Source: Novosphingobium flavum
Lineage (GTDB): Bacteria; Pseudomonadota; Alphaproteobacteria; Sphingomonadales; Sphingomonadaceae
Assembly (NCBI RefSeq): GCF_014230315.1
Contig: NZ_JACLAW010000004.1
Coordinates: 124,001 to 188,000 of the forward strand
Direction of reading: 5' to 3'
Length of the DNA: 64,000 nt
The notes beneath the pieces were generated by a model. That model was not told the DNA's origin. It made no database searches and saw only the letters and a program-made list of their open reading frames with translations. Positions 8,576 to 17,658 of this stretch are shown here, in pieces (positions within the stretch are counted from its first letter, which is position 1; every line of letters begins with the position of its first letter). The translations under genes were made by a program, and so were the position numbers.

Positions 8576-10212
8576 GCGAGTCCGGTCTGATCGAGCCGGT
8601 AGAGGTCGAGCGTGCCGATGCTTTTCTCGAGATGGTAGTGCGCCTTCACGAAGGCCGCGAGTTCGGGAAACCGGGCGAGGGACTGCGCCTTGGTATCGGC
8701 GGCCCACCAGTTCATGCCCGCGACGAAATAGACCGGCGGGGCCCGGTGGAAGGCGGCCATGGCCTCGGCGCGGTAGGCGGCGCGATATTCGCCGTCGAGG
8801 CTCAGCGGCATTTCAAAGGAAAAGCGCGTCGGGTTGGGGCGATCGGCGAGGTACTGGACGGTCGCGTCGTTGCCCCAGACGAAGACCGGATCGGCCGGGC
8901 CGGTATGGGCGGCGATGTAGCGGGCCGCTTCGCGCTCCGCCGCGACCTCGTAGATCCGCGCGCCGGAGGCATTGTCCGGCGCGAAGTGGAACGAGGCGTA
9001 ATAGCGGTCGGGCGCGCGTTCGAGCGCGAAGTAGTAGAGGAACTTGGCCGTATCGCGCAGCGGCATGGCGCAGACCTGTGCGGCGAGGGTTATCGCGGCG
9101 GCCGCGGCGATGAACCGGCCGGCGCCTGCCCGCGCCCCGTCTGCCTGCGGCCCGTCCTGCAACAGGGTATGGATGCCGCCCGCGGCGAGCAGCAGTAGCG
9201 GCGCATAGCAGGGAACCCATTGATAATAGTAGTACTTTCCCTGAAGGATGACGGCGAGGACCATCGCGGCGATCCAGCCCAGTACCGGCCAGAGAATCTG
9301 CGGCTGCCGGCGCCATGACCAGACCCCCAGCGCGATGAACGGGCAGAGGAGGGCGACCACCGGCCGGGCCAGGAAGGTGGCGATCCCCTCGGTCAGGCTC
9401 GTTCCGGTCGGGAGGTGGGAATAGGTCGAGACCGGGTAAAGGATGTGCACCTCGATCGCCCGGGCCAGTCCGCCCTTGCTGGCGAAGTAAAGGCCCGCGC
9501 CGATCACCGGCAGAGCGGAGCCGAGGCCGAGGGTGAGCGCCAGCGCCGCGCGCCGCCGCAGCGATATTCCCGGGGCGAGGGCAATTGCCAGCAGCGGGGC
9601 AATGCCGACGGCGAGGTAGACCGGCTTGATCAGGCCGACCCCGCCGATCAGCAGCCCGGACAGGGCCAGTTGCCGATGCGTGGGGGCGGACGGCGCGGTG
9701 AGCAGCGGCGCGATTGCCAGCACGCAGGCGGCAGCCGCCCAGCTTTCCGGCGCGGCGGTGAAGAACCAGCCGCCCGCCGCGATCCAGTAGTAGAAGGCAA
9801 AGGCGGCGCTGGTGCCGATCAGCGCGTTCGTCAGCGCGCGGACCGACTGGCCGAGGCAGAAGGCGCCGAGGCCGACGATCACCACGTCGAGAATCCTGAC
9901 CCCCCACATGGTCCGGCCGAAGAGAAATTCGGCGAGGGTGTAGGGCAGGTAGGCCGCCGGCCCCTTCATGTCCCAGCTGTCCGCATAGGGCAGGCCGCCG
10001 TGGACATAGGACGATCCGACCGAGGCCATGATGCCCTGATCCCACCCGAAGGGCAGGGCGAGCGAGGACAGCGCATGCAGGGCGGTGATCGCGCAGGCTG
10101 CGGCCAGCAGCAAGGTCATCGCCTGCCCGGCCGACCGGAGGGCGCCGAGCGGCGCGCGGTGCCTTGCCGGGGCTGGCCGGGCGGGAAAAGTCAGGCTCCG
10201 TTCGATGTCCAT
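8539..10212 (-). CDS. GT-C fold glycosyltransferase, ArnT/PMT-like (paralogue 2)
   Basis: The 557-residue product shares long near-identical blocks with the GT-C protein at 6506-8071, for example LALPFGWD, SSYVHGGLPY and the C-terminal LDLYRL, so the two arose by duplication. It has the same multi-helix layout, acidic first loop and soluble C-terminal domain. I chose the ATG at 10212 because it follows GGAGG by four bases; upstream in-frame codons encode a proline- and arginine-rich stretch without conservation. It would use an undecaprenyl-phosphate sugar flipped by GtrA. Its stop lies inside the convergent gtrA-like gene. Confidence 0.8.
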   Translation of the reverse strand: MDIERSLTFPARPAPARHRAPLGALRSAGQAMTLLLAAACAITALHALSSLALPFGWDQGIMASVGSSYVHGGLPYADSWDMKGPAAYLPYTLAEFLFGRTMWGVRILDVVIVGLGAFCLGQSVRALTNALIGTSAAFAFYYWIAAGGWFFTAAPESWAAAACVLAIAPLLTAPSAPTHRQLALSGLLIGGVGLIKPVYLAVGIAPLLAIALAPGISLRRRAALALTLGLGSALPVIGAGLYFASKGGLARAIEVHILYPVSTYSHLPTGTSLTEGIATFLARPVVALLCPFIALGVWSWRRQPQILWPVLGWIAAMVLAVILQGKYYYYQWVPCYAPLLLLAAGGIHTLLQDGPQADGARAGAGRFIAAAAAITLAAQVCAMPLRDTAKFLYYFALERAPDRYYASFHFAPDNASGARIYEVAAEREAARYIAAHTGPADPVFVWGNDATVQYLADRPNPTRFSFEMPLSLDGEYRAAYRAEAMAAFHRAPPVYFVAGMNWWAADTKAQSLARFPELAAFVKAHYHLEKSIGTLDLYRLDQTGLAHLRKTMNLEAR

Positions 10213-10335
10213 GCACCTCCGGGCGGGAGGACCGCCACGCGCTTTGCTCGCGCCGGGAACAGTACAGCGCGGCCATGGCGGCTGGCACCTGATCTTTGGA
10301 GTATCAGCCAAATGTGAAGCCGGCCGCCGGCGCGC

Positions 10336-12687
10336 TCATCTGAGGGCATAGGCGACGACGTGGAAGGGCATGTTGCCCGCACCGAACAGGCTGGCCCTTC
10401 CGCCCGAGACGATGACCACCATCTGCCGGCCCGAGCGCGGGGCGCGGTAAGTGATCGGGGTGGCCTGGTTGCCGGCCGGGAGCTTGTCCGACCACAGTTC
10501 TTTTCCGGTCAGGCTGTCTATCGCCCGCAGGCGCCGGTCGCCCACGGCGCCGATGAAGACGAGGTCGCCCGCCGTGGTGATCGGGCCGCCCACCACCGGC
10601 GGCGCGCCGATGGTGAAGGGCAGGTGGGAGGCGACGCCCAGCGGCCCGATCTCCTCGGCCGTGCCGAGCGGTCGTTCCCAGACGACCTTGCGGCTGCGCA
10701 GGTCGATCGCGGTCAGCGTGCTGTAGGGCGGGGATTGGCACGGCACGCCCAGCGCGGTCATGAAGGGGCCTCCCACGACCCCGTAAGGCGTTCCCGCCTG
10801 GGGATAGGCGTAGTCCGCGCCGTCGCTCCTCGGCTCCAGCCGGGTTACGGTGGCGAAGCGGGTGGAGGGCACGATCAGCAGCCCGCGCCCCTTGTCGACC
10901 GAGACGCCGCCCCAATCGACCCCGCCCAGCTGGCTGGGATAGAAGATCGAGCCCCGCAGCGAGGGCGGCGTGAACACGCCGTCGTAGCGCAGGGCATGGA
11001 ACTTGCGCCGGCACAGGAGCTGGTCGAACGGCGAGATGCCCCACATGGACCGCTCGTTGAGCGCGGGCCCATCGACGCTGGGCATGCCGACGGAAAACGG
11101 CTGGGTGCGCGCGGTCCATTCGCCGGGGACATCGGTTTGCGGCACGGGCTTTTCGATCACCCCGGTCAGCGGCTGGCCAGTGCGGCGATCGAGGACGAAC
11201 AGCTGCCCGTGCTTGGTGGCCTGCAGCAGCGCGGGGACCGGGCCGCTTTGGGTCGGCATGTCGAACAGCACGGGCTGGGCCGACGTGTCGTAATCCCACA
11301 GGTCGTGATGCACGAACTGGTAGGACCAGCGCACCCGCCCGGTCTTCACGTCGAGCGCGACGATGGAGCTGGCGAATTTCTCCCACAGCGGCTTGCGGTG
11401 GCTGCCCACGAAATCGGGCGTGGCATTGCCGGTGGGCACATAGACGAGGCCCAGATCTGGGTCGGCGCTGAGCAGGGTCCAGGAATTCGGCGTGCCGCGG
11501 GTATAGGGGGCGGGCACGGGCGCCGCGCTGGCATCTCCGGGCCGTCCGAGGTCCCAGGCCCAGGCGAGCGCCCCGGTGCGGACGTCGAAGGCGCGGATCA
11601 CGCCGGAGGGCTCCCCGGTCGACTGGTTGTCCTGCACCAGCCCGCCGATCACGGCGAGGCCATTGACGATGGCCGGAGGGGAGGTCTGGTAATACTGGCC
11701 GGGAACGATCGGTTCGATGCCCTGACGGAGCGACACTTCGCCGCCTTGGCCGAAATCCGGGCATGGGCGGCCGGTTCCGGCGTCGAGCGCGATCAGCCGG
11801 GCATCGAGCGTGGCGAGCATGATGCGTTTGGCGCAGGAAGATGAGGGTGCGCCGGCGGCGGTGGTGCCGTCATGATAGGCGACGCCCCGGCAGATCCCGC
11901 TCAGCACGCCTTGCAAGCGGACGCGGGGATCGTGCCGCCAGAGCAGGCGGCCGGTTTCGGCATCCAGCGCGATGACCGTGTCGTTGCCCGTGCAGGCGAA
12001 CAGCTTGCCATCGACCTGCAGCGGCACGGCCTCGTCCTTGAAGGCGAGGCCGGGGGTATCGGCCTGGGGCACGGGTTCGCGGTAGGTCCAGACCCGCTGC
12101 AACTTGCCGACATTGCCGCGATCGATCTGGTACAGGTCGGAGAATCGCGCTCCGCCCGGGTCCTGCCCCGGATAGGCCCAGCCGGCGGCGACCGGGGCCC
12201 CGGCGGATCGCGGGGCGATGGCGGGGCCGGGCCCCGAGCCTTCGGCCCAGCCGGGCCGCAGGGCGACGAGCAGCGCCACCCCGCCCAGGACGGCCTGGGC
12301 GCCGATGGCATAGCCGCGCCTGATCCCGGCCAGCTGGCTGCCGCTGGGTTCCGGGGCGAGCCGGCTACGGACGAAAGGCAGCAGGAACAGGGGGAGCAGG
12401 ACCGAGATGAAATCGACGCGGGGGAGCAGCGCCCAGCCGTCGAGCCCGACCTCGTGGATGGCCCAGGCCCAGGTGGCGGCGAAATTGAGCGCGGTGAGGT
12501 GGATGGCCGAGAGGCGGCGGCGCGCCAGTTGCAGGCCGGCAAGGAGCAGCAGCGCGCCGCTCAAGGCATAGAAGGCGCTTCCGCCCGCCCATGCGAGCTG
12601 GGCGCCCAAGGCTGCCAGAAACAGCCCCGCCAGGGCGGTGCCGGCCGCAAGCAGATAGAATGATGCCGAGGAAATCTGCCGCGCCAT
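10336..12687 (-). CDS. gcd: Membrane-bound PQQ-dependent dehydrogenase, glucose/quinate type
   Basis: The 783-residue product has four or five membrane helices in its first 150 residues and then a quinoprotein beta-propeller. The region around residue 460 reads HHDLWDYD, holding the catalytic aspartate of membrane glucose dehydrogenases. About 27 residues later comes TKHGQLFVLDRRTG, whose lysine contacts PQQ in that family. These enzymes oxidise glucose or related polyols/quinate in the periplasm and pass electrons to ubiquinone. No PQQ synthesis genes are in the window, so the cofactor must be made elsewhere or taken up. The family also contains quinate and other sugar dehydrogenases, so the symbol is tentative. 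Confidence 0.87.
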   Translation of the reverse strand: MARQISSASFYLLAAGTALAGLFLAALGAQLAWAGGSAFYALSGALLLLAGLQLARRRLSAIHLTALNFAATWAWAIHEVGLDGWALLPRVDFISVLLPLFLLPFVRSRLAPEPSGSQLAGIRRGYAIGAQAVLGGVALLVALRPGWAEGSGPGPAIAPRSAGAPVAAGWAYPGQDPGGARFSDLYQIDRGNVGKLQRVWTYREPVPQADTPGLAFKDEAVPLQVDGKLFACTGNDTVIALDAETGRLLWRHDPRVRLQGVLSGICRGVAYHDGTTAAGAPSSSCAKRIMLATLDARLIALDAGTGRPCPDFGQGGEVSLRQGIEPIVPGQYYQTSPPAIVNGLAVIGGLVQDNQSTGEPSGVIRAFDVRTGALAWAWDLGRPGDASAAPVPAPYTRGTPNSWTLLSADPDLGLVYVPTGNATPDFVGSHRKPLWEKFASSIVALDVKTGRVRWSYQFVHHDLWDYDTSAQPVLFDMPTQSGPVPALLQATKHGQLFVLDRRTGQPLTGVIEKPVPQTDVPGEWTARTQPFSVGMPSVDGPALNERSMWGISPFDQLLCRRKFHALRYDGVFTPPSLRGSIFYPSQLGGVDWGGVSVDKGRGLLIVPSTRFATVTRLEPRSDGADYAYPQAGTPYGVVGGPFMTALGVPCQSPPYSTLTAIDLRSRKVVWERPLGTAEEIGPLGVASHLPFTIGAPPVVGGPITTAGDLVFIGAVGDRRLRAIDSLTGKELWSDKLPAGNQATPITYRAPRSGRQMVVIVSGGRASLFGAGNMPFHVVAYALR

Positions 12688-12812
12688 GACCTCACGCCAT
12701 CTGGCCGGGGCGGCAGGCGAAACCCGATCGAAGCCCCGGTGTGGTGCGGTCTTGATAGCCCCGATCCGCGGCGCGGGCGGAAAGCTATTCCGAGGTATGG
12801 ACCCTCCCCCCT

Positions 12813-13721
12813 TCAGGAACCCGGGGCCGCTTGCGTTAGGTTCACGCCCTGCGCGGCAAGGAAGCGCGCGATGTCGGCCCGGATCGTGGTTGGCGGGGCA
12901 TCCTGGGCCTTGCCGAATGCGGCCTGTGTGTCGTCGTGCTGGAGGCCGGGATAGACGATCAGCTCGGCCGCGCCGCCCTTTTCGCGCACCCGCGCCGCCA
13001 TCTGCTCGCTCTCTTCCCGGCCCGCGATCCTGTCCGCCGCTCCGACCAGCAGCAGCAGCGGCGGGGACTTCCCGTCGACGTGGTGCTTCATTTCCGCGTA
13101 GCCGGTGCTGGGCGCGAAGATGGCGTTCTCATTCTCGCCGTGCAGCGGGAGCATGTTGTAGACCCCGGACAGGCCGATCACCGCCTTGAGATCGCGGCGG
13201 GCATCCAGCCCAGCCTCGTCCAGCCAGCGGGGCTCCACCGCGAGGCTGAGCGCATTGAAGGCGCCCGACGAATGGCCGACGAGGACCAATTTGGCCGGAT
13301 CGCCGCCATATTGCGCGATGTGGGCCTTGACGAAGGCGAGGGCCCGGGCGCTGTCCTGCAGGAAGCTTGGCCAGGTTGCCGGGGGGTATATGCGGTAGTC
13401 GGGGATGACCGCGACATAGCCCTGCCGCGCGAGACCGGCCCCGACCCAGGCATATTGCGCCTTGGCGCCCGAGGTCCAGGCGCCGCCGTAGAGATAGACG
13501 ATCACCGCGCGCGGCGGCCCCGGCCGGGCGGGGGCGTAGATGTCCAAGGCGCGCCGATCGCCCGGGGCATAGGCGATGTCGCGGTGGACGGCGAGGTCGC
13601 TCATCGGTTCGGCGGCCTGGTTCCGGTCGATCCGGAACGCGCCGCGCAGCCCGATCGCGGCGACGAGGGCGGCGGCGACCAGAGCGGCGGCTGAGAGGGC
13701 GGGCCATCGGCCGAAGCGCAT
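12813..13721 (-). CDS. Secreted or membrane-anchored alpha/beta hydrolase (carboxylesterase-like)
   Basis: The 302-residue product starts at ATG 13721 behind GGAGG and has an N-terminal hydrophobic segment (about residues 8-27) that acts as signal or anchor. The hydrolase core has the oxyanion motif YLYGGAW, the nucleophile elbow GHSSGA, an aspartate in the GAADRIAG loop and a histidine in PGLQHDD. This is the esterase/lipase branch related to arylformamidase and BD-FAE feruloyl-type esterases. It precedes the PQQ dehydrogenase gene on the same strand with a 125-bp gap, so co-transcription is possible. The substrate is unknown. Confidence 0.8.
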   Translation of the reverse strand: MRFGRWPALSAAALVAAALVAAIGLRGAFRIDRNQAAEPMSDLAVHRDIAYAPGDRRALDIYAPARPGPPRAVIVYLYGGAWTSGAKAQYAWVGAGLARQGYVAVIPDYRIYPPATWPSFLQDSARALAFVKAHIAQYGGDPAKLVLVGHSSGAFNALSLAVEPRWLDEAGLDARRDLKAVIGLSGVYNMLPLHGENENAIFAPSTGYAEMKHHVDGKSPPLLLLVGAADRIAGREESEQMAARVREKGGAAELIVYPGLQHDDTQAAFGKAQDAPPTTIRADIARFLAAQGVNLTQAAPGS

Positions 13722-14052
13722 CGTTCCCTCCTTCACCTCCGGCACGGATGCGGCGGCGCGATGGCTTCGGCCGCGCGGCATTGCGCCAAGGTTAGAAGGC
13801 GGCGCGCCGAGTTGAAATAGCCCGAAAGAGGGGGCTCGCCGCGGCGCGGGGACTATTTGGTTAGCCCCTTTGCCCCGGCCCGAATGCTGGTGCCGGCCCG
13901 AATAACATTATACATTTTCAGAACATTGCGTCGGGCAGGTGGGGCAAGTTCATGTTGCGTGACGGACGGGGCGCTGGTCCCGGATTTACTGGATCGGTTG
14001 GTGTGATGTCTCGCTGCGCGGGCAAGTTGGCGGGTTTTCGTTGGTGAGGCGG
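13722..14052. promoter_or_regulatory. Divergent upstream region with direct repeats ahead of the SGNH/E1/lipoyl gene chain
   Basis: This region of about 330 bp has no gene. It holds an 11-bp direct repeat CCGGCCCGAAT at 13875-13885 and 13893-13903 (18-bp period), immediately followed by an AT-rich patch with ACATT at 13905, 13912 and 13923. The AT-rich patch contains TATACAT, a fair -10 candidate for the plus-strand genes. Repeats of this spacing next to a -10-like patch could be a regulator site. This is inference from position only. Confidence 0.35.
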
Positions 14053-14844
14053 GTGACGCTTTTTGCGAAGGGGAATGTCGATGTTCACGATTCCCTGCAT
14101 TCCTGCCGGATCGGCGGGGAACTGCTGTGGAACGGCGTCAACGAATGCCTGCGCCACAGCCATCCGGAGGCGCGCATCCGCATGAAGCACGAGACCCTGA
14201 CCCGGTTCGATGCCCTGCTGGCGGCGGACGGCCATGTTCCGCAGGCCCTGGCGGACCGCGACCTGGCGCTGGGCAGCTATCCCCTGCCCGGCCAGTTCAG
14301 CGACAAGCTCTTCACCACGCCGGTCGATGCGGTGATCCTCTCGATCCTGCCCGATGTCGCCGCGCCGATCCTGCGGCACAAGGAAGAAGGGTTCCTGTTG
14401 TATCCGGCCGACACCTCGGTCTGGCCGGAAAGCGACCGCGCCTGGCTGCGCGACAATTTCGAGGCTGCGGGCCTGTCCACGGTCGAGGCCGCGATGGCCA
14501 ATCTCGAGGGCGTGGTGGAACGGCTACGCGAGGCCGCGGACGTGCCGGTGCTGGTCTACAACATGTCGCCCGCCATTCCGGGCGACATGGTGCATTGCCA
14601 TCTCGGGCTGGACGACACCTATTCGACGCGGATCAGGCGGTTCAACCTCGCGCTGATCGAACTGTCGCAGGCCATCGGCATCTCGATCGTCGACCTTGAC
14701 GGGATCGTCGCGCGCAAAGGCGCCGACACGATGAAGGTCGACGCGATGCACCTCACCCCGCTCGGCTACCAGTGCGTGGCGGAGGAGGTCGTTCGCATTC
14801 TCGACGATTACGGGATCATGGAAGAGGGGGGCGCCGGGCAATGA
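14053..14844 (+). CDS. SGNH-like protein, first gene of the E1/lipoyl glycan cluster
   Basis: The roughly 263-residue product begins MTLFAKGNVDVHDSLHS and ends with a block in which DLDGIVARKG is followed by DAMHLTPLGYQ. The latter resembles the last SGNH-hydrolase block (Asp-x-x-His). The N-terminal HDSLHS may hold the nucleophile, though a textbook GDS motif is absent. Two other genes of the cluster (15866-16729 and 19002-20339) share its C-terminal block. Known SGNH proteins remove or transfer acyl groups on glycans. The start is uncertain: TTG 14041, GTG 14044 and GTG 14053 are in frame and none has a strong ribosome site. The stop overlaps the next gene by ATGA. Confidence 0.55.
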   Translation: MTLFAKGNVDVHDSLHSCRIGGELLWNGVNECLRHSHPEARIRMKHETLTRFDALLAADGHVPQALADRDLALGSYPLPGQFSDKLFTTPVDAVILSILPDVAAPILRHKEEGFLLYPADTSVWPESDRAWLRDNFEAAGLSTVEAAMANLEGVVERLREAADVPVLVYNMSPAIPGDMVHCHLGLDDTYSTRIRRFNLALIELSQAIGISIVDLDGIVARKGADTMKVDAMHLTPLGYQCVAEEVVRILDDYGIMEEGGAGQ

Positions 14845-15866
14845 AGGCAAGCGTGGTGATCCGCTCGAAGGACGAGGCCGACCGGCTGCGGCTGACCCTG
14901 ACATCGCTCGCCGGCCAGAGCGCGCCTTGCGAAGTCGTCGTCGTCAACGACGGTTCCTCGGACCATACCGGCGAGGTCGTGGCCGAGGCGGCGGGGGCGC
15001 TCGATCTTGTCCATGTTCGCAACGAGCGGCCGACCGGGCGGTCTGCCGCTGCCAATGCCGGGGCCGCGCGGGCCACGGGCGACATCCTGATCTTCCTTGA
15101 CGGGGATACGCTGGCCGAGCCCGAATTCGTGGCGCGGCATCTGGCGGTCCATCGCGGCGGGGACGATCTGGTGGTGCGCGGCGAGACCTTTCACCTGCGC
15201 TGCACCCGGCCGTTCCGCGATCCCGAGGCGGGTACGCCCCAGCCCGGCGAGGAAGAGCGGGTGGCGCGCATGTCGGACAAGGACCGCGCGCGCAATCTCG
15301 TCACGCGCAGCCAGATCAGCAGCGCCTTTCACGAGGTGGACAGCCGCGCCCAGCCGGGGATCTACCCGGGCTTTGGCCCGCGTAAGCTCTACGATCTCGA
15401 GATGGAGGCACTGCGCGCGCCGGGCGACTGCGGGGTGCTGTGGGCCGCGGCTTCGGGCTCCAACCAGTCGCTTTCGCGCGGGGCCTTCCTGCGCTCCGGC
15501 GGATTTCACCCCGACATCAGCATCAACGAGCACCGCGAGCTGGCGCTGCGGCTCTGCCGCGCGGGCATGACGATGAAGCCGACCACGGCGCGCAGCTATC
15601 ACATGACTCACCGCAGCGGCTGGCGTGATCCGCTCGACGATCTCGAATGGGAGGAGATCTTCTACCGCGAGCATCCCGATGCCGTGGTCGCCCTGCTCCC
15701 GCTGTTCTGGCAGAGCATCGGCGACAATTCGCCCCTACCCGAAGCGGCGCGCATCCTGTCGCTGGCGGAACTGGCCCGCCGCGCGGCGCCGCTGGCGGGA
15801 ATGACCGGACGCGGGGCGGTGCGCGAGGCCTATATTGCCGGCTGCCTGGCCGAACTGGCCGCCTGA
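14841..15866 (+). CDS. GT2 family glycosyltransferase
   Basis: The 341-residue product has the GT2 GT-A core: SVVIRSKDEADRL at the N terminus, VVNDGSSD about 30 residues later, and IFLDGDTL near residue 90 with the metal-binding acidic pair. The C-terminal half contains SGSNQSLSRG and a glutamate-rich segment (NEHREL) consistent with the acceptor and catalytic region. No membrane helix is seen, so it should act in the cytoplasm on a nucleotide sugar. It overlaps the preceding SGNH-like gene and the following one by four and one bases respectively, so it is translated as part of a chain that leads into the E1-alpha/beta genes. Confidence 0.82.
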   Translation: MKASVVIRSKDEADRLRLTLTSLAGQSAPCEVVVVNDGSSDHTGEVVAEAAGALDLVHVRNERPTGRSAAANAGAARATGDILIFLDGDTLAEPEFVARHLAVHRGGDDLVVRGETFHLRCTRPFRDPEAGTPQPGEEERVARMSDKDRARNLVTRSQISSAFHEVDSRAQPGIYPGFGPRKLYDLEMEALRAPGDCGVLWAAASGSNQSLSRGAFLRSGGFHPDISINEHRELALRLCRAGMTMKPTTARSYHMTHRSGWRDPLDDLEWEEIFYREHPDAVVALLPLFWQSIGDNSPLPEAARILSLAELARRAAPLAGMTGRGAVREAYIAGCLAELAA

Positions 15867-16729
15867 TGCCGGAACTGGCCATCTTCGCTTGCCTTGGCGC
15901 GCAGGAGCGGCGGATCGCGGCCCATGCGATCGACCACCTGCTCGCCCCGGCCATGGCCGGGGACGGGGTGACGTTCGCCTGCCGGGCCGATGCAGGCTTG
16001 GCCGAGGTTGTCAGCGCGCCGGCGGGGGCGATCCGCATGGTATCGTTGCTGCCCTTGGCGGAGGACGAGGGCCGGCCGTGGGCCGAGACCGAGGCGCTGC
16101 TGCACCAGACCTTCGCCAGCCTTGCCGACAGCGGCGATCCGGTCTTTGTCATGACGGTCTTTCGCGGCCTGGCGGACCGGGCAAGCGAGAGCGGACAGGC
16201 CATGCTGCTGCGCGTGCGGCGCCTCAACCTGCTGGCGACCGAGCTGTCCCGCGCTTATGGGGCCATCGTCGTCGATGTGGACCGGGTGATTGCCGACATC
16301 GGGGGGAGGAGTCTCCAGACCGACCATCGCCTCGGCGGGGACCTTGCGGCCGAAGTGGTCGGCCACGAGCTGGCGATGACGCTTGCCGCCAATGGCCTCG
16401 ATGCCTGCGTTTCGTTCGAGGCGCAGGAGCGGGCCCGGGCGCGGCTCGGGGCCCAGAAGCCGGCCATCCGGCCGGCCGAGGCGCTCTCACCGTCAGACAT
16501 CATCGCGCTGGGCACGGGGCGGAGCCGCCAGCGGGTGCTGATGCGCAGCGGCGCGATCCAGCAGGAACATGCCTCGTGGCTGGTCCGGCAGATCCTGACG
16601 GGACGGATCGGCCCGCGCGAAGCGCTGGGGCGGCTGGTCGGGGCCCTGCGCCGCCGGGGGCTGAAGGACAGCCTCGCTCTCCTCCTCTCGGCCTTGCGGC
16701 AGGGCGCGGCACAGGGGCGGACGGCATGA
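15866..16729 (+). CDS. SGNH-like protein, second of three related genes
   Basis: The 287-residue product is not assignable to a named family by eye. In its middle it reads RRLNLLATELSRAYG, then VVDVDRVIADIGG and TDHRLGGDLAAE. This matches, position for position, blocks in the gene at 14053-14844 and in the C-terminal half of the gene at 19002-20339. The conserved Asp-His pair suits the last SGNH block, but the usual N-terminal serine motif is replaced by FACLGAQE, so it may be inactive or act as a binding protein. An extra alpha-helical arginine-rich tail of about 100 residues follows. It overlaps the E1-alpha gene by ATGA. Confidence 0.5.
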   Translation: MPELAIFACLGAQERRIAAHAIDHLLAPAMAGDGVTFACRADAGLAEVVSAPAGAIRMVSLLPLAEDEGRPWAETEALLHQTFASLADSGDPVFVMTVFRGLADRASESGQAMLLRVRRLNLLATELSRAYGAIVVDVDRVIADIGGRSLQTDHRLGGDLAAEVVGHELAMTLAANGLDACVSFEAQERARARLGAQKPAIRPAEALSPSDIIALGTGRSRQRVLMRSGAIQQEHASWLVRQILTGRIGPREALGRLVGALRRRGLKDSLALLLSALRQGAAQGRTA

Positions 16730-17658
16730 CCGACGATCCCATCGGCCGCCTGCGCGCGATGTTGCTCATCCGCGCCTTCGAGGATGGCCTCTCGGCGCGC
16801 AAGGCGCACGGCTTCCAGCTGCTCTCCTCGGGCGAGGAGGCGGTGGCGGTCGCCCTCGCCTCGGCCCTGACGGCGGACGACCAGCTGCTGACCGGGGGGC
16901 GGTCGATCGGCCCGGCCCTTGCGCGCGGGGTCAATCCGGGGATGCTGATGGCCGAACTGCTGGGCAAGACCGCCGGGATGAACCGGGGGCGCGCCGGGCG
17001 CGGGCACTTTGCGGCGCCGGAGCAGGGTTTCTTCGGCTCTCACGCGGTCGTCGGCGGCAATATCAGCGTGGCCGCCGGGGTGGCGCTGGCGCGCAAGATG
17101 GCGGGGGAGCCGGGGATCGTGGCGATCCTGTTCGGCGATGGGGCCAGCGCGGCGGGCGCACTTTACGAGACGCTGAACATCGCCGCCTTGTGGGAATTGC
17201 CGATCCTGTTCGTGTGCAACAACAACCAGCTGTCGGTCTCGACCCCGCGCGAGGCGTCGAACGCGGCGCGGCGGATCTGCGATGTCGGCGCCGTTTTCGG
17301 CATGCCGGCGCGGTCGGTCGATGGCCTCGACATGGTGGCCGCGGCAGCGGCAGCGCGGGAGGCGGCGGAGCATGTCCGCTCCGGTAGGGGGCCGGCGTTC
17401 CTGGAGATGTCGTCGATCCGCCTGCGCTCCCACTCGACCACGGCGCGCGAAACCCGCTCGCGCGATGAACTGGCCAGCCTGCGCCTGCGCTGCCCGATCG
17501 AGCGGGAGATTGCGCGCCTTCAGGGCGAGGGCTTGCTGGGGGAGATGGAAATCGCGGGCCTACGCGAGGAAGCCCTGGAGCGCGCCCGGGCGGCGATGGT
17601 CTTCGCCGATGCCTCGCCCTATCCCGATCCGGCGGAGGTGCTGGCCGATGTCGACTGA
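16726..17658 (+). CDS. 2-oxoacid dehydrogenase E1 component, alpha subunit (thiamine diphosphate)
   Basis: The 310-residue product is an E1-alpha of the pyruvate/acetoin/branched-chain type. The thiamine diphosphate motif runs from GDG (residues 137-139) to the NNN at 165-167, and the flexible phosphorylation-loop region RLRSHSTTARETRS follows near 225-240. E1-alpha and E1-beta together decarboxylate a 2-oxoacid and pass the acyl group to a lipoyl domain. The gene is tied by ATGA overlap to the SGNH-like gene and overlaps the E1-beta start by 11 bp. No E2 acyltransferase or E3 gene follows, which is unusual. The oxoacid cannot be told from sequence. Confidence 0.88.
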   Translation: MTDDPIGRLRAMLLIRAFEDGLSARKAHGFQLLSSGEEAVAVALASALTADDQLLTGGRSIGPALARGVNPGMLMAELLGKTAGMNRGRAGRGHFAAPEQGFFGSHAVVGGNISVAAGVALARKMAGEPGIVAILFGDGASAAGALYETLNIAALWELPILFVCNNNQLSVSTPREASNAARRICDVGAVFGMPARSVDGLDMVAAAAAAREAAEHVRSGRGPAFLEMSSIRLRSHSTTARETRSRDELASLRLRCPIEREIARLQGEGLLGEMEIAGLREEALERARAAMVFADASPYPDPAEVLADVD

